DNA of 64,000 nt from Labia minor (lineage: Eukaryota > Arthropoda > Insecta > Dermaptera > Spongiphoridae). Under the pieces are notes generated by a model that was not told the origin of the DNA, searched no databases, and saw only the letters and a program-made list of their open reading frames with translations. The position numbers and the translations under genes were made by a program. This document shows, piece after piece, positions 22,860 through 35,224 of the stretch; the first letter of the stretch is position 1; each line of letters begins with the position of its first letter. The stretch spans positions 74,946,053 to 75,010,052 of the forward strand of contig OY720344.1 of assembly GCA_963082975.1 (NCBI GenBank), read 5' to 3'.

Positions 22860-25359
22860 AATCTAAAGTATTCACTCATTCCTTTCTCATGTCGATTCTC
22901 ACTATTATACTCTAATAATAATTAACATGTGAAAGAAATTATAATAATTATCAACAAATGAACAACGTTCTCATTTTGTGAATGTCAAATTGGCATCTTA
23001 ATGAAATGACCAATTGGTTTTAAAAATAAAATTCAGGGATTTATATTATTAAACTGTTTTTGTTTAAAAAATAATCAATCATTATGACTCGCGGGACGCT
23101 TTTATTTAATTAACCCGACTTGTAGGAAAAAGTTAATTTTGTAATCAATTTCAATTAAAACAGATCACATTTTTTTTTTGTCTTTTCAACAACATTTCTT
23201 TTATTATGTAAAACTAAAAATAAACCTTCAATACGAATCTATTTACATATTTTGTGTAGTTTTAAATGAATTTATTAATTAATTTTATTTAAGTGATATC
23301 ATTCTTTTATTAGAATATTCTCCAATCAAAGAATTTTGAGTTATTATAAACTCAATTTTTCCGTTTCTCTGATTTTTTTTTAATTAAGCATATAATATCA
23401 TATTATAATGGAATTATAATCAATAAAGTAATAATCATTATATTAATGATACATTTTATTAAAAATAATTGGTAATTTTTGTCAAAGTTGGAAAAGTTTT
23501 CAACTAAATAAAATAGTTTAATTAAATAGTTTAATTAAATTAATTCAATATATACTTATCCATATAATATTTTTAAATTTTAAAGTATTTTTCATCAAAA
23601 GAATATTATTAAACCCATTTGAAAAGAGAAAAATAAACTCAATCTCTCTAGTGTTTCTGAACTTATGTTAGTATTTGGCTGTTTGATTTCTCTAACTAAT
23701 CCACCTCCATCTAATATCTATCTCTTTCCAATTTCCCTTCAGGCTTTGAGTTCGCTTTCCGTAGTAGATTTCAATCAACTTTCTATTATTGCTCTTCTTT
23801 TTTAACCTAAAAATTAACTCGATATTATAATTGTTATAAATTTGTTTATTTTCTATTTTATCCAATGTTATAAATAAAATAAGGATTTTTACGTTAGATG
23901 CTTTTTGGCGCCCCCATTGGCGCCCATGAAACGTGCCATGCCTGCCATTCTCTAGTTACACCACTGCGCCTTAACCCTAGTATATTTTTTCCCACCCAGC
24001 CCATTCTTACTAAAACACTAGTACTTTTAATCAATCCAAAACTAAGCTAAAAAATTTTTAGAAATCAAACTCTTCATATTACTAAAAATTCTTATAATTA
24101 TTAATATTTAAATATTATTTACATGGAGCTGAGTCAGAACCATCTACCTAAAAATTAGTAAATTATTTATTAATGAATTCAGTAAACATTATTTGATACA
24201 GTTATTACAAAAGTATTTATAATCTTAATTTATTAATGATAGTTTTTTTAAATATGAATATTTAATGGCAACAAAATTTACAGTATAATCTTGATTCATC
24301 ATTTATATTTATAACTTTATTTTTTTAATCAAAGTTTTCTTAATTTCGATTGTAACCATAAAAGCTTAAACTTTAATATTAATGAATTCATCCAACGTAC
24401 AAATCACCAACAACTTTTTCAAAGAAACGTACCTATTAATGAAAAAAAAACGAATAAATTTCCCATTCGACACTCCTTTAATAACGAATACATTTTTTAA
24501 TGAGTTCCTTTTTCTTACAGCTGGTGACGATTAATTAAATTTACTTTTGAAGTTTTCTTCGTTTTTTTTTAAATCTCCCAACTCTCGATTATTTTTTAAT
24601 TAAGCAAACGGAAAGCTGGAAATCAGTGACAAAGCTGTCATTTATAAAATAGAAAAGTTATTAGGATTAACAATATATATATATATATATTAATTAAAAA
24701 CAAGCAAAGAAAAAAATAAAATAAAATAAAGATAAATTCGAGTGTAGATTTATTCAATTCATAATCATACCAAATATAATTAAATTTATAAGTTTATAAA
24801 TTTTATATGAAGATTTTATTTATTGAAATACACAACTATTGATTGATTACCCTGAATAATATAGAAATCAGAATATGCTGAGCAATCTTCGACATGATAA
24901 TTGTTTTAAATAAAAATAATTTTTAAAAAAAAAACATTTGTATGTAAAATGGATTAAAGTAGTCTTTGACCACATTGTCAAAATAGGAGCTAATTGGGAT
25001 TCATCTATCATTCTCGACATTGAATAGATGAACAAAAGTAGACAGGATGACATAAGCTATCAAAAGCAAATGCTTGTTCACAAACATACAGTTATTATCT
25101 AAAGATTAAGCGAGAAAATGAGAGAAGAGGGAAATGTTGATGTGCTATTTAGAGAAGTTTTTAATTTTAATGTGCATGGATCAGTTATAAACAATCTTAA
25201 TATAGTATTAATTATAATACTTAGAAATTACTCAAAATTAAAATAAATGAAATCTGAGTGCTACAATTCATTTTAATAATGTGTGTGTGTGTTAAGAAAA
25301 TAAGTAATTAATTTGAAAGTTCATCAGGTACATTCTAAGTCTGATTCATTAAACTATAT
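22860..25359. other. No gene; AT-rich with one MITE-end remnant
   Basis: At 23905-23968 TTTTGGCGCCCCCATTGGCG and CTAGTTACACCACTG match the end of the hAT-type MITEs at 36137 and 44315; the other end is missing. A (TA)n lies at 24673-24690. A polypyrimidine run before TTCAG at about 23690-23750 is not tied to any frame. Confidence 0.5.
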
Positions 25360-25365
25360 CTTATC

Positions 25366-25560
25366 TTATTGAACTAGCAATAATTGTATATTTATGTATT
25401 TGTATATATATTTGTATATTTTTGAGATGTTAAACCGCTCGATGAATTTTTTTGAAATTGACACCATAGATAATATTTATAAAGACGAATCGATCTGTAT
25501 TGGTTTCAGCCTCAAGAAAAATCAACTTTATTAGTTAATAAGTTGACCTGTGGCCAGGTC
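25366..25560 (+). repeat. Diverged Helitron-like 5' module
   Basis: It begins ATCTTATCTTATTGAACTAGC and then has TTAAACCGCTCGATGAATTT, a phrase like the host-facing 5' region of insect Helitrons, and GTATTGGTTTCAGCCTC. The same start, ATCTTATCTTATT, opens the palindrome arms and the repeats at 27050 and 61799. Confidence 0.5.
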
Positions 25561-25889
25561 CGAACCGACCGACGGTTTGAAATAAATTAATTTCCAGCTA
25601 CAGAAACAATTTCAAATAATTTTAATATCTTATCTTATTATGCTAGCTAAAATTGTATATATGTATTTATCTATATATCATGGTTCTCAAAAACCGCTCT
25701 AACGATTTTTTTCAAATTCACACTAGATATAGTATTTATAAAGAAAAATTAAGTTTTATTGATGATATCTCTTGAAACATACAGCTTCATTATTAATTTC
25801 TTAATTGAAAATTATATATTATATGGAAAACGTCAAAATTTTTAATACTGCCTGCTAAGAGAGTAAAAAAATGACAATTTTTTATCTAA

Positions 25890-25964
25890 ATACATATAGT
25901 CCAGCGGTTGGACTGATGTTTTAACGAGTGGATTTCGTCGGTTCGAAACTCGCCGGGTGAATCG
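25890..25964 (+). repeat. tRNA-like SINE module, copy 1
   Basis: TAGTCCAGCGG fits the pol III A box and GGTTCGAAACTC fits the B box, about 30 bases apart. GTCC/GGAC around AGCGGTT makes a good D stem, but the anticodon stem is absent and the T stem is weak, so this is a tRNA-derived repeat and not a tRNA gene. A T-rich run follows. The mirror copy is at 32777-32851. Confidence 0.6.
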
Positions 25965-27485
25965 TTATTTAAAAATGAAAATAATGATTTTGTTATTTTT
26001 TTTTTCTTTTTATCTATTGTTTACTTTTTAATTTATTTATTCATTGTTCTTTTATTAATTAAGTTTTAGATAGTTTTATAATTTTTAATATTTTTTCAAT
26101 AAAATATTATTTAATATATTTATTAATATTATTTTATTAAATTAAGATGAAATAGAATAATTGAAAGGTACCGTAAAAATAGAAATATAAATTAAAAGAA
26201 CTTTAATTTATATTTTAGCAATTGCAATTTATAATTAATTATTAATTACCAATTGTCGACCACAGTTGGTATATTGTGTAGTTGTTGAGAATTTTCAAAA
26301 TATGTCGAAGCCAATCATCCCCTCCTCTGCCACTTGGCAAAATTGTCCACCCCTCTCTCTCTATTGGGGTAACGAAGAGGCATATCTCTGGGTTTTCCCT
26401 GCGTTTTTTTTTTAAAACAATTATTTTTAGAAAGTCTTTGCCATGTGCTCAGTATCATAATACATCCAATATATCCAATATATATAAGCATAAAAAACAA
26501 GCATTTTTATATTTATATTTATATTTATATATATTACAATATTTATTCTAAAAATAAAATTAAAAAAATATTTATATTATATTCATATTTGTTTTTTGTT
26601 TCGTTTTTATTCTGCAAAATATTGTTTTTTTGATTTTTTGTTAAACTAAAAGTGAAATATTTGTTGGGAAATTATTTCTACTTTATTAATTGTTAATAGT
26701 TATTACATTTTAATTAACAGTGTTTTCGGAATACGTATATTCTCTTATCTGTCTCACAAGTCTACCTGCAGGTAACAATTTCTATTACTCTCTCTTTAGC
26801 TAGGTAACAACTTTTATTATTTTTTGATAATTATGTCAATTATTTGATAATTATGTCAATTAAATTTTTGTGAATAAATAAACATATATAAAAAACTATA
26901 TATAAAATTTGAATTTTCATCCATTCATTCATTTAAAATCATTTATTTAAAATGATTTAAAACATTTATTAAAATGATTTAAAACATTCATTTAAAATGA
27001 TAAAGAATATCTTATTCAAAATAAATTCAAAGTATATTTTCATACTTATCTTATCTTATTATGCTAGCTAAAATTGTATATATCTATCTATCTATATATA
27101 TTGGTTCTCAAAAACCGCTCTAACGATTTTTTTCAAATTCACACTAGATATAGTATTTATAAAGAAAAATTGAGTTTTATTGATCACATCTCTTGAAACA
27201 TACAGCTTCATTATTAATTTCTTAATTGAAAATTATATATGGAAAACGTCAAAATTGGCATCCATTTTTATTTTTTAACTGAAGTTGTATTAATATTTTT
27301 TTTATATTTAAAATATTTTAAAATTTATTATTTAATTTCGAAATAAAATTAAAAATATTTATTTTTAATAAAATATATATAGATATTTATTAATCTCTCT
27401 CAAAAAAAAAAAAAAAAAAAGTAAAAAAAATCAAATACTGCCTGCTAAGACAGTAAAAAAATGACAATTTTTTATCTAAATATAT

Positions 27486-27552
27486 ATAGTCCAGAGGTTA
27501 GAGTGATGTTTTAACGAGTGGATTTCGTCGGTTCGAAACTCGCCGGGTGAAT
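27486..27552 (+). repeat. tRNA-like SINE module, copy 2
   Basis: The same module as 25890-25964 but with TAGTCCAGAGG and a broken D stem, so it is more decayed. It is in direct orientation to copy 1 within the arm; the mirror is at 31189-31255. Confidence 0.55.
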
Positions 27553-28099
27553 CGTTATTTAAAAATGAAAATAATGATTTTGTTATTTTTTTTTCTTTTT
27601 ATCTATTGTTTACTTTTTAATAAATTACTATTTTATATTTATTTATTCATTGTTCTTTTATTAATTAAGTTTTAGATAGTAATATAATTTTTAATATTTT
27701 TTCAATAAAATATTATTTAATATATTTATTAATATTATTTTATTTATTATTATTGAGTACCCGAAGTTCCATTCATTTTAATCAGATTGATGCAATGATG
27801 CAACAGTTAATAATTGTAATATTGTAATAAATTTCTATCTTGAAAATTGTTACATATTATTCAGGATATTTTAAAAACAATTTCTTTCTTTAATTAATAT
27901 TCATTTTTTCTATAAGTCAGATATATTTCCAAATATTAAATAATTTTTGAAGTGAAAACTTCTTTAGCGGCGTTGAGCACTTTTGCGGGATGGGGAAAAA
28001 GTATAGAACTCGCGTGATCGTGACCAACACCATGAAGCTAGCACATTACGTCTGCTTTCAAATTTCTTATAACAGAGCGCGAAATTTGAATTGTCATTA

Positions 28100-28230
28100 G
28101 AACTGTTTTATAAATTATCTCTAACATATAAATATATATTTATTATGTAAAGTTCATTTCGTATAATTTTGATTATATATGTATATATGAAATGAACTTT
28201 ACGTTAGAGATAAGAATTATAAAACAGTTC
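28100..28230. repeat. Foldback element inside the arm
   Basis: GAACTGTTTTATAA and TTATCTCTAAC pair with GTTAGAGATAA and TTATAAAACAGTTC, and inside them GTAAAGTTCATTTC pairs with GAAATGAACTTTAC. It is nested within the element with GAAGTGAAAACTTC ends; the mirror copy is at 30511-30641. Confidence 0.8.
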
Positions 28231-28805
28231 GTATTGCAATATTTTAAACAAAGTTGTGTATTTATATATATATAAATATAAGTTACAAATTTGTTTAAAA
28301 TATATGTTTAAAATAATATATAAGTTATATATATATACATGCATATGAAATTCATCTTTCTCGTGAAATAGCGCGAATTTCGTCTGTTTTAAAATTTCTT
28401 ACGCAGAAGTTTTCACTTCTGTCGGCCAGTCCCACGACTGCCAATTTTGCTTTTTTAATTCCGAAAAGCTGCAAAGCACGTTTTTTTGTCTTTAGTTTGT
28501 TTTATAACCACTTGGGGCGCTAAACAGTTTTTCAAAAAAACACTATAGAAAAAAAATATATGTACCTATATATTATATATTTATGTATTATTGAGGAGCA
28601 CAAGTTCATTAATTTTAATCAGATTGATGCAAATGTGTAACATTTAATAATTGTAATAAATAATTAAAGAATTGTGTATCAATATTTTTTAAAGGGTAGA
28701 GCGAGAGCTCGGTGTCTCAGGTATTAATATTACCAGCCAAATCCAATAATAATGAATCATTTTTTTTAACTTAAGTACCGAGCCGAGGCTCGGGGTCCCG
28801 GTACT

Positions 28806-29935
28806 ATCTATTAATGTAATAAAAAACAGATATGGATACATAAATAATAAATATAAACATTTTTAATTGTATTTTATTTATAATATATATGCAAGACCAG
28901 GCTGTGACGTCATGAATGGCTGGATGACGTCATATAATTTTAAATCAAGAAAAAACTAATAAATATGATTTTCCCGAGGATAAAACCAATACAAAGTGCA
29001 TGATTCGTGGTGATATATAAAAAAATCTCCTTTGGTGTGAAATTAACCCTTTCCTTCCTATCGTCGATCGCTAATACTACCACTTCCGGTTTCCGGAATT
29101 GCACCAAAAGTTGATCAATTCATCCCACTGATGCATTAAGTAAATATACCAAATTTCATCAAAATCGGTTGAGCCGTTCAGGCTGTACACATCTATACGG
29201 ACGGACGGATGGACAGACGGACGGACAGACATCATGCTAAAAATACTTTTTTCTGTTTAGAAAATGCATGATTCGTGGAGATATGTAAAAATCTCCACAT
29301 GTGAAATTTGGTGTGAAAACAATACCTCCCTTACTATCGTCGGTCGGTAAAAATTATATGACGTTACAAATTACGTCATCCTTATTGAAATTTTCCTCTT
29401 GTCATTCTTTTTTAATTGACATTCTATTAATATTTTTTTATACTTAAAATATTTTACTTAATTTCGAAATAAAATTAAAAATATTTATATTTATATTTAT
29501 TTTTAGAATAAAATTACGAAATATATTTATTAATCTCTCACCAAAAAAAATCTAAAATTTATCTTATTTGTTTTGCAAACATTGTAAGTTATTTAAGATA
29601 TTTTAAAAATAAATAAAATTAAATTTAAAAAATCTGCGAAGTCCGTTTTTTTCTTTAGTTCTTCTTGTGTTTCAAAAATTAACATTGAGTTTCCGAGTCT
29701 ATTAAGGATGGTATGTGATCCATAAATCATAAGTTAATATTCAATAATAGTTATTAGAACGTTTAGAAGATTTTCGCTAACGATCAGCGAAAAACCGGCG
29801 AAGTGAGTTAAATTCAGCAGCATTAGGACATTTAAGGGATGTATAATTTCATAGTTTTTAAGATATTTTTTTGATTTGTGTTCCTTTAAAATATTTGAAA
29901 TATTTTAATCTGTTTTGTCATTCAATTTTTTGTTA
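28806..29935. repeat. Spacer of the giant inverted repeat, 1130 bp
   Basis: Single-copy between the arms. Its part 28900-29400 carries TGACGTCAT motifs, ACTTCCGGTTTCCGGAATT, TTTCATCAAAATCGGTTGAG and a GGAC/GGAT run. Reversed, it matches 62800-63200 of the terminal-repeat element near the right edge. The remainder is AT-rich. No open frame is convincing. Confidence 0.85.
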
Positions 29936-32900
29936 AGTACCGGGACCCCGAGCCTCGGCTCGGTACTTAAGTTAAAAAAAATGATTCATTATTATTGGAT
30001 TTGGCTGGTAATATTAATACCTGAGACACCGAGCTCTCGCTCTACCCTTTAAAAAATATTGATACACAATTCTTTAATTATTTATTACAATTATTAAATG
30101 TTACACATTTGCATCAATCTGATTAAAATTAATGAACTTGTGCTCCTCAATAATACATAAATATATAATATATAGGTACATATATTTTTTTTCTATAGTG
30201 TTTTTTTGAAAAACTGTTTAGCGCCCCAAGTGGTTATAAAACAAACTAAAGACAAAAAAACGTGCTTTGCAGCTTTTCGGAATTAAAAAAGCAAAATTGG
30301 CAGTCGTGGGACTGGCCGACAGAAGTGAAAACTTCTGCGTAAGAAATTTTAAAACAGACGAAATTCGCGCTATTTCACGAGAAAGATGAATTTCATATGC
30401 ATGTATATATATATAACTTATATATTATTTTAAACATATATTTTAAACAAATTTGTAACTTATATTTATATATATATAAATACACAACTTTGTTTAAAAT
30501 ATTGCAATACGAACTGTTTTATAATTCTTATCTCTAACGTAAAGTTCATTTCATATATACATATATAATCAAAATTATACGAAATGAACTTTACATAATA
30601 AATATATATTTATATGTTAGAGATAATTTATAAAACAGTTCTAATGACAATTCAAATTTCGCGCTCTGTTATAAGAAATTTGAAAGCAGACGTAATGTGC
30701 TAGCTTCATGGTGTTGGTCACGATCACGCGAGTTCTATACTTTTTCCCCATCCCGCAAAAGTGCTCAACGCCGCTAAAGAAGTTTTCACTTCAAAAATTA
30801 TTTAATATTTGGAAATATATCTGACTTATAGAAAAAATGAATATTAATTAAAGAAAGAAATTGTTTTTAAAATATCCTGAATAATATGTAACAATTTTCA
30901 AGATAGAAATTTATTACAATATTACAATTATTAACTGTTGCATCATTGCATCAATCTGATTAAAATGAATGGAACTTCGGGTACTCAATAATAATAAATA
31001 AAATAATATTAATAAATATATTAAATAATATTTTATTGAAAAAATATTAAAAATTATATTACTATCTAAAACTTAATTAATAAAAGAACAATGAATAAAT
31101 AAATATAAAATAGTAATTTATTAAAAAGTAAACAATAGATAAAAAGAAAAAAAAATAACAAAATCATTATTTTCATTTTTAAATAACGATTCACCCGGCG
31201 AGTTTCGAACCGACGAAATCCACTCGTTAAAACATCACTCTAACCTCTGGACTATATATATTTAGATAAAAAATTGTCATTTTTTTACTGTCTTAGCAGG
31301 CAGTATTTGATTTTTTTTACTTTTTTTTTTTTTTTTTTTGAGAGAGATTAATAAATATCTATATATATTTTATTAAAAATAAATATTTTTAATTTTATTT
31401 CGAAATTAAATAATAAATTTTAAAATATTTTAAATATAAAAAAAATATTAATACAACTTCAGTTAAAAAATAAAAATGGATGCCAATTTTGACGTTTTCC
31501 ATATATAATTTTCAATTAAGAAATTAATAATGAAGCTGTATGTTTCAAGAGATGTGATCAATAAAACTCAATTTTTCTTTATAAATACTATATCTAGTGT
31601 GAATTTGAAAAAAATCGTTAGAGCGGTTTTTGAGAACCAATATATATAGATAGATAGATATATACAATTTTAGCTAGCATAATAAGATAAGATAAGTATG
31701 AAAATATACTTTGAATTTATTTTGAATAAGATATTCTTTATCATTTTAAATGAATGTTTTAAATCATTTTAATAAATGTTTTAAATCATTTTAAATAAAT
31801 GATTTTAAATGAATGAATGGATGAAAATTCAAATTTTATATATAGTTTTTTATATATGTTTATTTATTCACAAAAATTTAATTGACATAATTATCAAATA
31901 ATTGACATAATTATCAAAAAATAATAAAAGTTGTTACCTAGCTAAAGAGAGAGTAATAGAAATTGTTACCTGCAGGTAGACTTGTGAGACAGATAAGAGA
32001 ATATACGTATTCCGAAAACACTGTTAATTAAAATGTAATAACTATTAACAATTAATAAAGTAGAAATAATTTCCCAACAAATATTTCACTTTTAGTTTAA
32101 CAAAAAATCAAAAAAACAATATTTTGCAGAATAAAAACGAAACAAAAAACAAATATGAATATAATATAAATATTTTTTTAATTTTATTTTTAGAATAAAT
32201 ATTGTAATATATATAAATATAAATATAAATATAAAAATGCTTGTTTTTTATGCTTATATATATTGGATATATTGGATGTATTATGATACTGAGCACATGG
32301 CAAAGACTTTCTAAAAATAATTGTTTTAAAAAAAAAACGCAGGGAAAACCCAGAGATATGCCTCTTCGTTACCCCAATAGAGAGAGAGGGGTGGACAATT
32401 TTGCCAAGTGGCAGAGGAGGGGATGATTGGCTTCGACATATTTTGAAAATTCTCAACAACTACACAATATACCAACTGTGGTCGACAATTGGTAATTAAT
32501 AATTAATTATAAATTGCAATTGCTAAAATATAAATTAAAGTTCTTTTAATTTATATTTCTATTTTTACGGTACCTTTCAATTATTCTATTTCATCTTAAT
32601 TTAATAAAATAATATTAATAAATATATTAAATAATATTTTATTGAAAAAATATTAAAAATTATAAAACTATCTAAAACTTAATTAATAAAAGAACAATGA
32701 ATAAATAAATTAAAAAGTAAACAATAGATAAAAAGAAAAAAAAAATAACAAAATCATTATTTTCATTTTTAAATAACGATTCACCCGGCGAGTTTCGAAC
32801 CGACGAAATCCACTCGTTAAAACATCAGTCCAACCGCTGGACTATATGTATTTAGATAAAAAATTGTCATTTTTTTACTGTCTTAGCAGGCAGTATTAAA

Positions 32901-33114
32901 AATTTTGACGTTTTCCATATAATATATAATTTTCAATTAAGAAATTAATAATGAAGCTGTATGTTTCAAGAGATATCATCAATAAAACTTAATTTTTCTT
33001 TATAAATACTATATCTAGTGTGAATTTGAAAAAAATCGTTAGAGCGGTTTTTGAGAACCATGATATATAGATAAATACATATATACAATTTTAGCTAGCA
33101 TAATAAGATAAGAT
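29936..33114. repeat. Right arm of the giant inverted repeat, 3179 bp
   Basis: Reverse complement of 25627-28805 with one substitution seen. The tRNA-like modules are at 31189-31255 and 32777-32851, here on the minus strand. The outer end is TGCTAGC-type sequence running to ATAAGATAAGAT. Confidence 0.97.
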
Positions 33115-33490
33115 TTTTATAAATTTTTATTAGTTAATTTTATATATTTTTCATAATCTATTTTCGTGTTTACTTTTTATTAAAGTACTTATTCATTGTT
33201 CTTTTATTAATAATTTTTAGATAGTTTTATAAGTTTTAAAAATTTTCATTCAAATAATTATTTAATATTTATTAATATTATTTATTATTATTTAGGACCC
33301 CCAAGTTCCATTCATTTTAATCAGCTTGATGTAAGGATGTAATATTTAATAATTGTAATAAATAATTAAAAAATTGTATATCAATATTTTTTAAAGGGTC
33401 GAACGATAGCTCGGTGTTCTAGGTACTACATATTTAAAGTAATATAATAAAGTAAATTTAAATGAACTGATTATTTTTATTTTTTAAGTA
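33115..33490. repeat. Diverged repeat copy abutting the right arm
   Basis: Plus strand: ATTCATTGTTCTTTTATTAA, TTTTAGATAGTTTTATAA, CCAAGTTCCATTCATTTTAA and GGGTCGAACGATAGCTCGGT follow each other as they do in the arms, at clearly lower identity. No matching block flanks the left arm. Confidence 0.6.
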
Positions 33491-35013
33491 CCACTACTTT
33501 ATTGAACTCTAAAGTCCTTGACACTAATAATTACAACCGTTCATAATTCTCTTTTATTTCTTTCATATCTGATTTTATATGGTCTTTTTGTGATTGTCTA
33601 CATTTGTATGATTAGTGTTTCAATTAATAAACACTTTATTCTCCTTAAAATCATTTATATCTTTGCTTTAAGAATTTATAAATCTAATCATATTTGTGGT
33701 AGCATTGAGTTTATGTAAGTCCTCGTTAAGTAATTTCAGTCTTTAACCATTAATAACATCAAATTACTTAAATTTTTTGATGGATGTATCATATTCTTTC
33801 ATTCATCTATATTTTAAGTACTCTCATCTAATCTAACCTCTCTTCCTATTCCCTTATATAATACATTAAAGTCCTATCTCATTTGTTATAAATAATTAAA
33901 TAAGCTAAAATAAACGGTATGCCAATTAAAAAAAATTATTTAAAGAATATATTAGTTGTTTGTTCAATTTAAAATTATATTCGAATTAAAATAAGAATTT
34001 ATAATATTTTATAAAATTTTATCATAAAATTTAGAATTATTTCGGAGTTAAACATTGTTATTATTCTTAAAGGATTTAAATTATGTTTCAGTGGAAATAA
34101 GTAAAATATGGTATATATTATTTATATCTTTTTATATTTAGAAATCATATGTCATCAGTACTTATATATAATAAAAGGTATTAAATTTGAAATAGAGAAT
34201 GATGTTCTCAACGTAATTAAATTGTAAAAAAATTATGAGATGGTCTCTCGGCTATAATAAAAAAAAAAAATGAATAGTTATTTGAGAGAATAGCGGAAAA
34301 AGGTGATTTAAAAAAAATATGGCGAAAGTTTTAAGAAATCTTTTGACAGTAGACATTCAAATAAATGACATCATCAAGATAACTAAGCCACTTGCAAATT
34401 GAATAAAAAGTTTTTTTAGTAAACTTTGATTAAGTAGTATAATCTTATTCCTTTTTAAGTAAATTGATATTCTAAATTTTATTTTAAAAATTTATTTGTC
34501 TTACCTTAATGATTCATATTTTGAGAAGGAATTTATTAATTTAGTGTTTGTCTATTACTTTTCGAAACACTCCATTAATAGCCTTTGATTTGTCAATGGC
34601 ACCTGTAAACAAAATAAAAAAAATCTATATTAAAAATAAAATTAGTTTTCAGCTACAACTTTTTAATCTAAATTTTTGTTTTTGTTTTGTTTTTATTTGA
34701 TTGATTGATTAATGAAATAATGGGTTTGAAACTTGAAAAATTTAGATATTTTTTTTTAATTTAATTAAAATATATATATATAAAAATTAGAAAGTTAATT
34801 CTTTTGAAAAAACAATTAGAAAAAATCAAAAACTTACATTTTTAGGTCTATTACTTAGGATTATTATTTAGGATTAATCAAAATAAATTCATAAGGATTT
34901 ATAATAATTTATTTCATTTTTTCTTAATTTACTATATTTATTTTATTATTATTTAAGACTTAAATGTTGAAACTAATAATAAAAACAATCTAAATACTTT
35001 TATTTTATACTAA
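33491..35013. other. No gene seen; AT-rich
   Basis: The frame at 33518-33718 is hydrophobic and AT-driven; I do not support it as a gene. No other clear signal. Confidence 0.45.
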
Positions 35014-35085
35014 ACTAGCTGATCAGAGCGCCGAAGGCGCTCATTTCATCTAGACGGGGGCTCCGCCCCCTGTACCCCCGAAGTA
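35014..35085 (-). mobile_element. Helitron-like 3' terminus, well preserved
   Basis: On the minus strand: GGGGGTACAGGGGGCGGAGC, CCCCGTCTAGATG, a hairpin AGCGCC-TTC-GGCGCT, CTGATCAG, CTAG and then T. This is the cleanest copy of the shared ending and fits Helitron end rules (hairpin, then CTRR, inserted before T). Confidence 0.6.
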
Positions 35086-35224
35086 ATACATAGTATTTCG
35101 TTGAAAGTCTGTATGTAAAAGGTTTTCATCCATTTTGTTGCAATCAGTATATTACATTATATTATCATATCTTTTAAAAGATATTTTAATTTAATCAGTA
35201 AATTAATTATATATTACTATTGTA

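Larger units (their letters stand above)
25627..28805. repeat. Left arm of a giant inverted repeat, 3179 bp
   Basis: Position x pairs with 58741-x. The match starts at ATCTTATCTTATTATGCTAG and ends at GTCCCGGTACT. Line-by-line comparison with the right arm found one difference (25861 against 32880) and no length difference, even in a 19-base A run and several TA runs. In order the arm holds module A with a tRNA-like block, a stretch with short frames (26282-26633), a second module A/tRNA-like copy (27050-27600), a repeat with the TCAATCTGATTAAAAT block (reversed), an element ending in GAAGTGAAAACTTC (27949-28420), and the GC-rich hairpin-ended repeat. No protein gene is supported. Confidence 0.97.

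Noticed and set aside
26282-32459. Identical 89-, 62- and 61-codon frames in both palindrome arms
   Set aside because: They are mirror images created by the inverted repeat, AT- and Tyr/Ile-rich, and lack motifs; not supported as genes.
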